Assembly (NCBI GenBank): GCA_946803715.1
Contig: CAMPET010000166.1
Coordinates: 17,280-81,279 of the forward strand
Length of the DNA: 64,000 bases
Direction: 5' to 3'
Source: Beroe ovata
Taxonomy: Eukaryota; Ctenophora; Nuda; Beroida; Beroidae
Every line of letters starts with the position of its first letter. The first letter of the stretch is position 1. Under the pieces are notes generated by a model that was not told where the DNA came from, ran no database searches, and saw nothing but the letters and a program-made list of their open reading frames with translations. The position numbers were made by a program, and so were the translations under genes. Shown here piece after piece: positions 34,251-46,200 of this stretch.

Positions 34251-34723
34251 TTGCCGGATGTTATCTGTCCACTGTTTCTTCCACGTGGCGCGCGCGCCTT
34301 CATCGAAGGCCAAAACAGCCTTCGAAATGTTCCCGCGCTGCGTGACCCAAATACTCCGCGCGCGCTGCGCGTCTCCGTGGTTTGGACTTTTCTACGACTT
34401 TTCAGTTCACTGAGTAGAATAGGGGCGCGCAACGTGTGCACAGCAAAAAACAACGCGATTGCGTCAGCGTGCACATGCAGCGCGAAACCAGGGCCGCACC
34501 ACTCGGAAAAATAATGACGCGCGCCGCGCGCTCAGACTGATTTGTGCCAGATCACGCACGCGCACGCGATGTCGCGGTGGCATTGTGGCTGTATTTCGGG
34601 GCGCGCGCGTCACCAATCACGCTTGCGTTTATAGTTATCTGTTTATACTGCTGTTGCCGCGCCTTCATCGATGAAGGCGCGCGCGCTGCGCGCAAGAAAC
34701 AGTGGACAGATAACATCCGGCAA
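34251..34723. mobile_element. MITE-like element with 30-bp perfect terminal inverted repeats
   Basis: 34251-34280 and 34694-34723 are exact reverse complements over 30 bp (starting ttgccggatgttatctgtcc). Inside the arms a second inverted pair occurs (cgcgcgccttcatcga against tcgatgaaggcgcgcgcg). The 473-bp body is much more GC-rich than its flanks and has no transposase; its open frames are GC-rich chance frames. No clear target-site duplication is seen, so superfamily is unassigned. Confidence 0.8.
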
Positions 34724-35190
34724 TACTGCCGGTTCTGAAATTGATCGCGCGCACTGCAAACCCCAACAGTGTCTTCATCATAACCCTCAATTGCCGCGCC
34801 GCGCGCGGTGCTGAATTTTTCAATTTTTCACCATGGATATAAAAATGTCACATGTTAACACAATTCTCTGATAGGATTTGCTGCAAAGTAAAGGAGCATT
34901 AACGTTAGTTAGCAATTCTCCTCCAAATGTAATTGTCTTCCTTGGATTCATTGGACACCTAAGTTGATTAATAGCTGTGAATGTGTTTATGCAGGGTGTT
35001 AGAGAATAATGTGGTTTTAGATCAGTATTATTATATTCTTCAATGAATGTAGTATAATTGTCTGGAAAGACCACACTGAAAAATACTATAGTTAGCTGTT
35101 TAAGTCATTACCAATAGTGATTCAGGTTATTGTGGACTTGTGTCGGTAATTGTTGAACTGCTTTAAATAGATTTCCCTCAGCCAATTGCA

Positions 35191-35317
35191 ATGGCAGGAA
35201 AAGAACCTGTTCCTTTGAATTTCGTTCATCAAAATGCGATTTTATGTGAGACAATAAAGAAAGAACAGAAGCACCAGAAACTCCATAAGGACTACAGAGT
35301 TAATCCATTTAAAAAGA
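35191..35317 (+). CDS. CFAP144: CFAP144 / FAM183 family, first exon
   Basis: Cilia- and flagella-associated protein of doublet microtubules. Only the first exon is visible: ATG at 35191, donor gtaagt at 35318, phase 1. It reads MAGKEPVPLNFVHQN, then KEQKHQKLHKDYRVNP, matching the N-terminus of vertebrate FAM183 (VHQNQILRE.., KLYTQYHVNP). I could not find the downstream exons. A 330-bp satellite array begins 260 bp further on, so the rest may lie beyond it, be lost at N 36899, or the gene may be broken. Confidence 0.7.
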
Positions 35318-35574
35318 GTAAGTTTGATACATTCCTGATTGAATTTGTGATTTCACTTTTAATCATGGTACCTTTTTGAAACATCAATGTTGTATAACAG
35401 ATAACAATTGCTACAAAAACAAGCAGTGCTGAAATCTACTGACTTACAATTAAACTACTAATTCAGTGATTTGGTAAAGTTCATTCTAAGAGTTAAATGG
35501 TCATCCCGTCATCAGAGATTTAGCCCTGGCTAGTAGTCTAACAGCAAGTTAGACTTCTAGTGTGCCATATTTTC

Positions 35575-36898
35575 ACGATTCAGGCAGTTTCAGGTCTTGG
35601 TTTTTGTTAGAAATTGCTCTTATTTCCGATAAAGCCTGAGTTGACACTAGAGGTACTTGGGAGGACACAAAAAATTGTCTCAAGACGACAAATAAAGTCA
35701 GAATTGTCCAAAAATTGGTATCAGAGTTCTTTATCACTATCCTAACAATATTTTGTCATAGTAAGATCATTTGGAGAAAGTCGATGTTTTGACCCTTTCA
35801 GATTTCCATACTAACCATCAGTGTTTTTGATCAGATTTGACGGAAATTTTTGTGTCATATTTTCGATCAAAAATGGACCTGATCGACTTAAAATTTGATG
35901 GGGAACACGATTCCGGCCATTTCAGGTCTTGGTTTTTGTTAGAAAATGCTCTTATTTCTGATAAAGCCTGAGTTGACACTAGAGGGTACATGGGACACGA
36001 AAAATCGTCTCAAGACGACAAATAAAGTCAAAATTGTCCAAAATTTGGTATCGGAGTTCTTGATCACTGTCCTAACAATATTCCGTCATAATCAGATCAT
36101 TTGGAGAAAGTCGATGTTTTGACCCTTTCAGATTTCCATACTAACCATCAGTGTTTTTGATCAGATTTGACGGAAATTTTTGTGTCATATTTTCGATCAA
36201 AAATGGACCTGATCGACTTAAAATTTGATGGGGAACACGATTCCGGCCATTTCAGGTCTTGGTTTTTGTTAGAAAATGCTCTTATTTCTGATAAAGCCTG
36301 AGTTGACACTAGAGGGTACATGGGACACGAAAAATCGTCTCAAGACGACAAATAAAGTCAAAATTGTCCAAAATTTGGTATCGGAGTTCTTGATCACTGT
36401 CCTAACAATATTCCGTCATAATCAGATCATTTGGAGAAAGTCGATGTTTTGACCCTTTCAGATTTCCATACTAACCATCAGTGTTTTTGATCAGATTTGA
36501 CGGAAATTTTTGTGTCATATTTTCGATCAAAAATGGACCTGATCGACTTAAAATTTGATGGGGAACACGATTCCGGCCATTTCAGGTCTTGGTTTTTGTT
36601 AGAAATTGCTCTTATTTCCGATAAAGCCTGAGTTGACACTAGAGGGTACATGGGACACGAAAAATCGTCTCAAGACGACAAATAAAGTCAAAATTGTCCA
36701 AAAATTGGTATCGGAGTTCTTGATCACTGTCCTCACAATATTCCGTCATAATCAGATCATTTGGAGAAAGTCGATGTTTTGACCCTTTCAGATTTCCATA
36801 CTAACCATCAGTGTTTTTGATCAGATTTGACGGAAAATTTTTGTGTCATATTTTCGATCTAAAATGGACCAAATCGACTCAAAATTTGATGGGGAACA
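35575..36898. repeat. 330-bp satellite array, block 1 (about 4 copies)
   Basis: Units begin near 35576, 35911, 36241 and 36571 at cgattccggccatttcagg (first unit variant). Period is exactly 330 bp from the second unit on. Block 1 units carry tcaggtcttggtttttgtta where block 2 has tcaggccttggttttcg. The array stops at N 36899. Confidence 0.95.
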
Positions 36899-36899
36899 N

Positions 36900-37575
36900 A
36901 GAAATAAGTACGAAATACGCCCCTACGCAAGCAATTCACTATTTTAAAGCGAGAAACAAGTACGAAATACGCCCCTACGCAAGCATCCCTCTTTAATTAA
37001 GCGAGAAATAAGTACGAAATATTGCCGTTAGGTCCTCTACTGTTCTTCTAAGTGTCCTGTTGTCGTTTTAAAGGGTCTTTTGCCGTCACTAATGTCAGAT
37101 AAGGGTCTCAGGTGTCTACTGACTCATTTTCATGCCCTCAATATCGTTTCCAGTGTAGTTTTGACCGCTGATTCCGTTTTTCGAAGTAACGATGCTCTGA
37201 AAACCACACTAAAGCCAGTTTTTATGAAATAAGGGGTCAGATATCGGTCTCAGGTGTCCAATAACTCAGTTTTCATTGGTCTCAGACGTCTACTTAGTCA
37301 ATTTCATCCCGTTATCATCGTTTCCTAAGTTAAATTGGGCGCTCATTCCGTTTTTCGAGGTTAGAAAGGTCAGCAATGTCCTCCTACGTCAGTTTGCTTC
37401 AAACAGAGTGTCAGATAAAGGTCTAAGTCGTCTACTTAGTCAATTTTCATGCCTTTATCATCTCTTCCCGTGTATTTTTGACCGCTGATTTCGTTTTTCG
37501 AGGTTCGAAAGCTAATACATGTCCTCCCACGTCAGTAATCATCAAGCAGAGGGTCTCAGACCGTCAACTTGACAC
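36900..37575. repeat. Spacer with 60-bp repeat and a 140-170-bp diverged repeat
   Basis: 36900-37020 holds 2.3 copies of agaaataagtacgaaatacg plus cccctacgcaagca. 37060-37570 holds three diverged units with gctgattccgtttttcgagg and gtctacttagtcaatttt. The second family reappears at 39979-40290 on the far side of satellite block 2. Confidence 0.8.
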
Positions 37576-39978
37576 ACAAAAAGCCTGAGTGGACACTAGA
37601 GAGTACATGGGACACAAAATATCGTCTCAAGACGACAAATAAAGTCAGAATTGTCCAAAAATTGGAATCGGAACTCTTGATCACTGTCCTAACAATATCC
37701 CGTCATGATTGGATCATTTGGAGAAAGTCGATGATTTGACCCTTTCAGATTTCCATACTAACCATCAGTGTTTTTGATCAGATTTGACGGAAAATTTTTG
37801 TGTCATATTTTCGATCTAAAATGGACCTAATCGACTCAAAATTTGATGGGGAACACGATTCCGGCCATTTCAGGCCTTGGTTTTCGAAGGAAATTGCTCT
37901 TATTCCCGATAAAACCTGATTGACACTAGAGGGTACATGGGACACAAAAAATCGTCTCAAGACGACAAATAAAGTCAGAATTGTCTAAAAATTGGTATCG
38001 GAATTCTTGATCACTGTCCTAACAATATCCCGTCATGATTGGATCATTTGGAGAAAGTCGATGATTTGACCCTTTCAGATTTCCATACTAACCATCAGTG
38101 TTTTTGATCAGATTTGACGGAAAATTTTTGTGTCATATTTTCGATCTAAAATGGACCTAATCGACTCAAAATTTGATGGGGAACACGATTCCGGCCATTT
38201 CAGGCCTTGGTTTTCGTTGGAAATTGCTCTTATTCCCGATAAAACCTGATTGACACTAGAGGGTACATGGGACACAAAAAATCGTCTCAAGACGACAAAT
38301 AAAGTCAGAATTGTCTAAAAATTGGTATCGGAATTCTTGATCACTGTCCTAACAATATCCCGTCATGATTGGATCATTTGGAGAAAGTCGATGATTTGAC
38401 CCTTTCAGATTTCCATACTAACCATCAGTGTTTTTGATCAGATTTGACGGAAAATTTTTGTGTCATATTTTCGATCTAAAATGGACCTATTCGACTCAAA
38501 ATTTGATGGGGAACACGATTCCGGCCATTTCAGGCCTTGGTTTTCGTTGGAAATTGCTGTTATTCCCGATTAAACCTGATTGATACTAGGGGGTACATGG
38601 GACACAAAAAATCGTCTCAAGACGACAAATAAAGTCAGAATTGTCTAAAAATTGGCATCGGAATTCTTGATCACTGTCCTAACAATATCCCGTCATGATT
38701 GGATCATTTGGAGAAAGTCGATGATTTGACCCTTTCAGATTTCCATACTAACCATCAGTGTTTTTGATCAGATTTGACGGAAAATTTTTGTGTCATATTT
38801 TCGATCTAAAATGGACCTATTCGACTCAAAATTTGATGGGGAACACGATTCCGGCCATTTCAGGCCTTGGTTTTCGTTGGAAATTGCTGTTATTCCCGAT
38901 TAAACCTGATTGATACTAGGGGGTACATGGGACACAAAAAATCGTCTCAAGACGACAAATAAAGTCAGAATTGTCTAAAAATTGGCATCGGAATTCTTGA
39001 TCACTGTCCTAACAATATCCCGTCATGATTGGATCATTTGGAGAAAGTCGATGATTTGACCCTTTCAGATTTCCATACTAACCATCAGTGTTTTTGATCA
39101 GATTTGACGGAAAATTTTTGTGTCATATTTTCGATCTAAAATGGACCTATTCGACTCAAAATTTGATGGGGAACACGATTCCGGCCATTTCAGGCCTTGG
39201 TTTTCGTTGGAAATTGCTGTTATTCCCGATTAAACCTGATTGATACTAGGGGGTACATGGGACACAAAAAATCGTCTCAAGACGACAAATAAAGTCAGAA
39301 TTGTCTAAAAATTGGCATCGGAATTCTTGATCACTGTCCTAACAATATCCCGTCATGATTGGATCATTTGGAGAAAGTCGATGATTTGACCCTTTCAGAT
39401 TTCCATACTAACCATCAGTGTTTTTGATCAGATTTGACGGAAAATTTTTGTGTCATATTTTCGATCTAAAATGGACCTATTCGACTCAAAATTTGATGGG
39501 GAACACGATTCCGGCCATTTCAGGCCTTGGTTTTCGTTGGAAATTGCTGTTATTCCCGATTAAACCTGATTGATACTAGGGGGTACATGGGACACAAAAA
39601 ATCGTCTCAAGACGACAAATAAAGTCAGAATTGTCTAAAAATTGGCATCGGAATTCTTGATCACTGTCCTAACAATATCACGTCATGATTGGATCATTTG
39701 GAGAAAGTCGATGATTTGACCCTTTCAGATTTCCATACTAACCATCAGTGTTTTTGATCAGATTTGACGGAAAATTTTTGTGTCATATTTTCGATCTAAA
39801 ATGGACCTATTCGACTCAAAATTTGATGGGGAACACGATTCCGGCCATTTCAGGCCTTGGTTTTCGTTGGAAATTGCTGTTATTCCCGATTAAACCTGAT
39901 TGATACTAGGGGGTACATGGGACACAAAAAATCGTCTCAAGACGACAAATAAAGTCAGAATTGTCTAAAAATTGGTAT
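37576..39978. repeat. 330-bp satellite array, block 2 (about 7 copies)
   Basis: Units start at 37861, 38191, 38521, 38851, 39181, 39511 and 39841 (each at ccggccatttcaggcc), exactly 330 bp apart, with a partial unit before. The copies from 38521 on are almost identical, pointing to very recent amplification; earlier ones differ at a few positions. No open frame is conserved beyond 60 codons. Confidence 0.97.
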
Positions 39979-40844
39979 CAGTCAGACTGATTTCGCTCAG
40001 TAATGCCCGAGCATTGCCCGTCTACGTCAGTATTCATCAAACAAAGCCTGAGATAAAAGTCTCAGACATGTACTTACTCAATTTTCATCCTGTTATCATT
40101 ATTTTCTATGTTAATTGCTTACTGGGCACAGATTTCGTTTTTCGAGGTTCGAAAGCTCAGTAATGTCCGCATACGTCAGTATTCATCAAACAGAGGGCTA
40201 GATAAGGGTCTCAGACGTTTACTTTGTCAATTCCATCCCATTTCCATTATACAATTGGGCGCTGATTCCGTTTTTTGATGTCTGTATCAGCATGATTATC
40301 AGTTTTCAAAGAATCAAGGATCAAATGAAGCCTCATACGTGTTTTCACTCAATTTAAATCACTTCCTTCCCTGTGAGCAGCCATCTCTTCTTCCAAAACA
40401 CCCAGAAATATTGGGTTTCTGATGCTTCTCTGCTGAGGATGAATTGTTATTTGCAATTGTCAGTTGGAGAAAAATAGAAATGGGGGTAGCAAGGTACACC
40501 AGTCAGGAATTGAAATGCAGAATTAGCTGCTGGAACTGAGCTGCACAGTCATTTAATCTAACGACGGTGCAGCTCCAGCTCCATGAAGTGCAAATTAAAA
40601 GTCACTGATTCAAGTTTGGTGAACTATTTAGGTATCATGTTGACAATCAAACAATCCAAACTGTCACTAATTTTGATACATATCAATGCTAGAAGGAATA
40701 TCAGAGTTATGGTAATAAGTAATTGTTATTGTGTTGGAAAATCCATTAAACTTAGAAAATCACAATGAAGGGTGTTTGAAATTAAATCCTCCCCGATTCT
40801 TATATAGATGTTCAATGAAGGGCCTTTCCTCCGGTAGATTTCCT

Positions 40845-40963
40845 GGCGGTTTGCTTGGTTCTTGCCATAGTATGTGTTGTAACACTGAGTCGAAACACAT
40901 GAAGCAGAATTTGTCTCAGAAAGTGATGCAACCCCACCTATGGCAAGAACCAAGCAAACTGCC
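40845..40963. repeat. Foldback: 26-bp inverted repeat with 67-bp loop
   Basis: 40845-40870 pairs with 40938-40963 over 26 positions, with one G:T (G:U in RNA) position. On the minus strand the right arm lies in an ATG-initiated open frame with a signal-peptide-like start (MLNMAVCLVLAIGGVASL), about 82 codons, of unknown reality. Confidence 0.6.
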
Positions 40964-41662
40964 ATGTTCAACATATTTACATATTTAGTAAATTACATAT
41001 TTAGCGAAGCATGGAAAATATGACCAAAATTGACCAAGATACTCAACTCTATCAAAGGTAATGTAACATCCTAAATATCCATTTTTTCATGTTATAATTG
41101 AGTGGGTACTGAATTATTCGAAAGTCGAAACCTTAAACTTGACCTAAGTTAAAAATACTCAAACAGTTTAACAAGTTAACAAGTTAACAAATAAGATAGC
41201 AATACAGAAACATATCTTTAAAAAGTAGCAGGCATTCAGCTCATTGGTCAAGTTGACAAATAAGTGTTTTCATGATGTGATGTCATAGTCAAATTTAGCA
41301 TATTCCCTAGCAGGACACTTCATATCGAGAATGAATCCAGCAGTGTGTCACTCATTGCTTCCAGTAACTGTCCTTTCATACACACACTTCATACAGTGAC
41401 TGAAATGACACAGGAATTAGAGTCTGGTCAGAGAAGCAGATGAAAAGAAAATGAATGAGTGAGGAAGATGAATGTGGCCTCATGGCAGAGAAACTTTTAC
41501 AAAAAAGTAGGTACAAGGGAGGAAGATTATTGGGGAGAGAAGGCAAGAGGAAAGGAAGAAGATAGATGACATGAGGTGCAAGAATGTGTAAAGCTTGAGG
41601 AGTCAAGACTCAAGAGGACAGAAATGTTGAAGGATGCTCATATTACAAGGAAACTAACTCAC

Positions 41663-41724
41663 CTTTTTATGCTCTTCATGATGCTTCTCTTCGTAAAATC
41701 ACTAGTCAACCTCATGACCTCCAC
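41663..41724 (-). CDS. Orphan exon-like segment
   Basis: On the minus strand, acceptor cctctcag and donor gtgagt bracket 62 bp that stay open: VEVMRLTSDFTKRSIMKSIK. No partner exons or family recognised. It is consistent with an internal exon, but one short segment is weak evidence. Confidence 0.25.
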
Positions 41725-41861
41725 CTGAGAGGAACAGAGCTTTATCATTAAACCCCATGCTTGTGAAAGTTAACTACCTGTTCAGGAATTAAGGAAAGGA
41801 CACATTTCATACTTCAGTTTGGAATTTGATAACCAGAGTACAAAGTTTGAAATCTCAACTC

Positions 41862-42890
41862 CATGCATCATGCATAAAAATATTATACTATAGATTTCAA
41901 TTAAGCACTTTCAGAAGTGTGCAATATATCACGTGCAAGTGTGCAACAAGCACAGTGCGTTGATGTGACTGGTATGCTTACACATGGAGAAAAAGGTGGA
42001 AGGAAGGAAAAGACGCACCAAAAAATGTTGGCAATTGCGCGTCCCTTTCTTTCCTTTCGCGCCTTGGCCTTTCCCTTCATGTACATTGTGTAAGCATACT
42101 GGTGAATTGCGTAAAACTGTAAATGGTAAATGGCGTGGCCAGCGAGATATATGTGCGTGCGCGGCGCGGGCATTTGTAATAATGAAATTTGTATTTTGAT
42201 GCTACCAGGTCGTCCGTGAACACTATAGCGTACTTTGCATGATAGGTGAAAAATCAAAACCATGTTTATTAATTATTAGGCCAATGATTTATTAACTATT
42301 ATGGACATGATTTGTCTGGCGATGCTAGACCGCTGATGCAAGCCGCGAAGCGGCTTGCGTCAGCGCGCGCGCANCCCGCCAGCAAGGGTAGGGTGAAATC
42401 CTACAATTGAAATCGCAACTCCATGCATCATGCATAAAAATATTATACTATAAATTTCAATTAAGCACTTTCAGAAGTGTGCAATATATCACATGCAAGT
42501 GTGCAACGAGCACAGTGCGTTGATGTGACCGGTATGCTTACACATGGAGAAAAAGGTGGAAGGAAGGAAAAGACGCACCAAAAAATGTTGGCAATTGCGC
42601 GTCCCTTTCTTTCCTTTCGCGCCTTGGCCTTTCCCTTCGGCCTTCATGTACATTGTGTAAGCATACTGGTGAATTGCGTAAAACTGTAAATGGTAAATGG
42701 CGTGGCCGGCGAGATATATGTGTGTGCGCGGCGCGGGCAATTGTAATAATGAAATTTGTATTTTGAAGCTACCAGGTCGTCCGTAAACACTATAGCGTAC
42801 TTTGCTTTGCATGATAGCTGAAAAATCGAAACCATGTTTATTAATTATTAGGCCAATGATTTATTAACTATTATGGACATGATCCACATG
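41862..42890. repeat. Duplicated 440-bp block on both sides of a single N
   Basis: 41862-42300 and 42418-42870 are nearly identical; both contain atgcatcatgcataaaaata, an internal imperfect inverted repeat (ggtatgcttacacat against tgtgtaagcatact) and GCGC-rich stretches. N 42374 lies between them. Just before the N is a hairpin (gcaagccgc-gaa-gcggcttgc, 42338-42358). Confidence 0.8.
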
Positions 42891-43294
42891 AATTAGCCGC
42901 GCGGCGCGCCTTTATGGCTTTCTGCCATGCTTAAAATCATTTTGTGTTCTCTAACAGGATATTGTTATTTGTCGTTTGACTAATTCATATTTAATGGTTC
43001 ATTTATGATGATTTTTGAGGCTCCTATGGATGCTTCTTCTTGCCCATTGTCAGAACTCCGATTTGCACTTGAAACACGATTATGAGAACCTCTAATCTTC
43101 TAAAAGTCTAATCAACAGGCACTCGAAACTGATTATATGTTCTAATAACAGCTGAAGTTGAATGGGAGAATGTCTACACACGGCTCTGAAACTATTGATG
43201 ATTGATGAAATTGCAGGAACTGCGTTGTTTTCATCTGAACTGTCTACAAAGATCTACTCTTATTCTACTTGAATTTGAAAGCCCTGTGATGGTT

Positions 43295-46200
43295 TCAGCT
43301 GGTCCTAGCGATGAGTCGGTGGTGCTGTGGCTCTGGCAGCAGGAAATGAGTTGCAGAAAGATGGGAAACCGAGTCATTAAGGGTGTGAACACCTGAAGAA
43401 GGGAAATGTTTCAAATTAAGACAAGTTTTGTGACAAGAAAATGTCAGGTCTACTTTTAGGGAAAATATGATACTGTATCATATTTGCAAATGAATTCTTA
43501 TCCCAACAAAGTAAATTTAAGAGTCCCTAAAGGATGGTTACGCTATCCTAACTCATCTCTTGTCCTCTCTCTCCTCTGATTAAATGTGTACATTATAAAT
43601 GTAGAATCTTGCTAACTGATGGTCCTCAAGGTACCTTGAAGATACTACATACTACAGGGTGAACCTACCACTCACCCGGTTGGTGGAGACTTCTGGGTTT
43701 TTCACAAAACATCATGGACGGGAGATAGTGGTTCAGGGTCTGTAGACTGTCCCTGACTCTGTTCTTGTCCTTTTGCCGCCGGTTTTGCCACCATCGCTTC
43801 ACCTGGGGACAGATAACAGTGTGTGTCCAAATGCGATTGATTGTGAGAATCACTGTTACAGTGTTACAACTACTAGGATGGTGTCAAAACGTTCAAAAAG
43901 AACTCAGTACCTGAGTCTCAGAAAGTCCTGTCTTCTTGGCAATGTCCTTGCGGTAGTCAGCCGTAAGATAGGTCTTCTTTTCACCGTGGTATATGTCCTC
44001 CATTATACCAATCTGGAACGTGGGGGTGTGACGGCTACAGTCTACACATTGCGGGTAGGGAGATAAAATTCATGCGGTTGCCAGGCGACAGTTTCTCATC
44101 ACAAACCTGGGCAGGAGCAAATACAGAGCGGGAAGTTTTCCTCTTATTTTCGAGTACCCCTCCTCTGTTACTCACGCCTGTGATAAAGTGTCGAGGTGAA
44201 GTGGGGACAAAAAGGGGGGAGGGGGGTTGCGGGGCAGAGAGGTAGCTAGAGTAAGAATGGGGATCGGTTAGAGAGATTGGTTAAAAAGGGGGTCCTCCTT
44301 TCATAGGAATTCATTTTTTATGAATCATCTCCTTCCAGATAAACGATAAACTTTCCCAAGTTTCCATGCGTTCCAAGTCAGTAACTGTTATACGAGCATT
44401 ACCCCCCCTCCCTTCCCCCCCTGAAACAGGCTGGTACCATACCACCTGGTACCTTTGTCTGCCTGGCACCGATTATACTCCAGATAATCTAGTATCGCAC
44501 ATGTAAACATGATGCCTCGCGAGGCAATTCATTTTCAGCATGTTGAGGGAGGGAGATAGCAGAGAGGGCAATTCATTTATTGGAATTGGGCCACTAAAAG
44601 TGTCAATGCGATAACGGAACAATGGGGGAGGCTGGGGGGTACTAAATACATCAGATAACTGAGGAGAGACTGGGATCATTCACTGAATGATTCATGAAGC
44701 CGGAGTTTGAGGACGACTCGGATGAAGAGACCGATCAACTATAAGATGAGAAAACTTATCGATAAGTTGTTCGTCATCAGTAATCTCGAGTTATTTTAGT
44801 ATGAAGTGTTGTCGTATAATGCATGAGGAGGGGGGGTAAAGTAACGAATGTCGGCTAGACTAGGCGACTCCTATCCGGGGGTATTGTTATTGAATTAGTA
44901 GGGAACGTGGGAGAGAGAGAACGCAGCAATTCATTACTGCTAAGACACACATTAAAATTGAAGTGTGTGTGTGCTGCGTACTGCAATATTTAGTACCAAG
45001 CGGTGTCAAGGAACAGGGCAGTAATTTCTTATCAGCTCATCTCATATTAGCGGAATTCGGCGGACAATTCATACATACATAGACTTGTTTTAAACGAGCA
45101 TTTCGTAAGACCGGTGGAAATGTTATCAGTGACATTAATGACCAGGTTACATTGCGATTGGCGAAGGTTGAAACTGCCCATGCTGTCTATATTTCTGGTC
45201 CATAATACCGACATGGAAGGACGCCCGTAAGCGGACGATCAAGGGGTTCGGGATTTATTTGAATGAAGGGGGTCGGGGAAGGGGTCGATAGCCTGGCCGA
45301 GCATATCGTGGACATAAACCTTATGCGTCAGATCATGCCGGAATATACTATGATGATCGTTGAGTATGAGTATTGTATCATTTCACAGAATCAGCAACAA
45401 AATCGGAATATCCCAGATCGAAACGTACAGGATCCGGCATAGTCCAGATTGATGCGGATTTTCCATTGACATGTTGATCACCAATAACATGTAAGATGGG
45501 TCACATCAATGGTCATAGGTCACGGAATCAATCAAATATTCTCCGATACATATACGTTTTCCATTAAGATCCCATTAAGCTCAATCACCTCAAAATTTTT
45601 CTCTGAGTAATGATTAATAGGTGAAATCACTTTACGTCGACAACACAACAGTCTGACACCAATAGGTTCACTTCTTCCTGACACACGTCACGCTGACACC
45701 ACACCAAATTAACACAGAACCAATAACCACACAAATCATGATCAAGATTATCTCATTTTGTGCTGGATTGTATTCGCACACACACACATAGACACAGACA
45801 CACAAACACATACAAACACACACACAGATATACACACACATAACGATCAATTACCATAAACTGCACTAGTTGGCCCATAATAGATCTGAGGTGGCTGGAG
45901 CAGGACATGACAAAATTTCCGTTTCTGACCAAGCCCATGGTGGACAGTGGTATCAGATTCTTCACTCTCTGATGTTCAAGTAAATCAGTGAGAATATGGA
46001 TCAGTCAGTATGAAACAGTTTCAATGCCACTGTTGTGAGACGTGTGTAGAGAGGAAATTATCATTGGCTGTATGTGTGAGAGAGGACCTGTGTTCTGAGA
46101 GATGAACTAACTAGAACTCAACTAGAACTTAACTAGAACCTAACTAGAACACTATGTCCGAATTAGAACTCACCCGAGCTATATTTCCGGTCCCCTCCGG

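Larger units (their letters stand above)
33566..35190. other. Shared upstream region of ODAD3 (-) and CFAP144 (+)
   Basis: Divergent intergenic region of 1.6 kb. It contains two facing forkhead-type sites next to ODAD3, AT-rich sequence, and a GC-rich terminal-inverted-repeat element at 34251-34723. No exon was found. Confidence 0.6.
39979..43294. other. Repeat-rich region between satellite and homeobox gene
   Basis: 39979-40290 continues the diverged repeat seen at 37060-37570. The remainder holds a foldback at 40845-40963, a lone exon-like segment at 41663-41724 (-) and a duplicated 440-bp block flanking N 42374. No complete gene was identified. Confidence 0.55.

Noticed and set aside
34203-34738. 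Arg/Ala-rich open frames on both strands
   Set aside because: They lie in the GC-rich inverted-repeat element, where stop codons are rare by composition.
37778-38290. Repeated 60-codon minus-strand frame in the 330-bp satellite
   Set aside because: Present only in some units and lost in the others by point changes; no sign of selection on a protein.
35575-39978. CRISPR-like direct repeats
   Set aside because: Unit is 330 bp with no short repeat/unique spacer alternation, and the genome is eukaryotic; it is satellite DNA.
43665-43853. Ceramide synthase reading of the VKRWWQNRR exon
   Set aside because: CerS proteins have a Hox-like segment (VERWFRRRRNQ), but no TLC domain follows here, and upstream exons give a full DNA-binding homeodomain with Asn51.
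44473-44679. Pro-rich minus-strand frame as a homeobox exon
   Set aside because: Its acceptor phase does not fit exon 2 (phase 1), while 44107-44162 fits and completes the homeodomain N-terminal arm.
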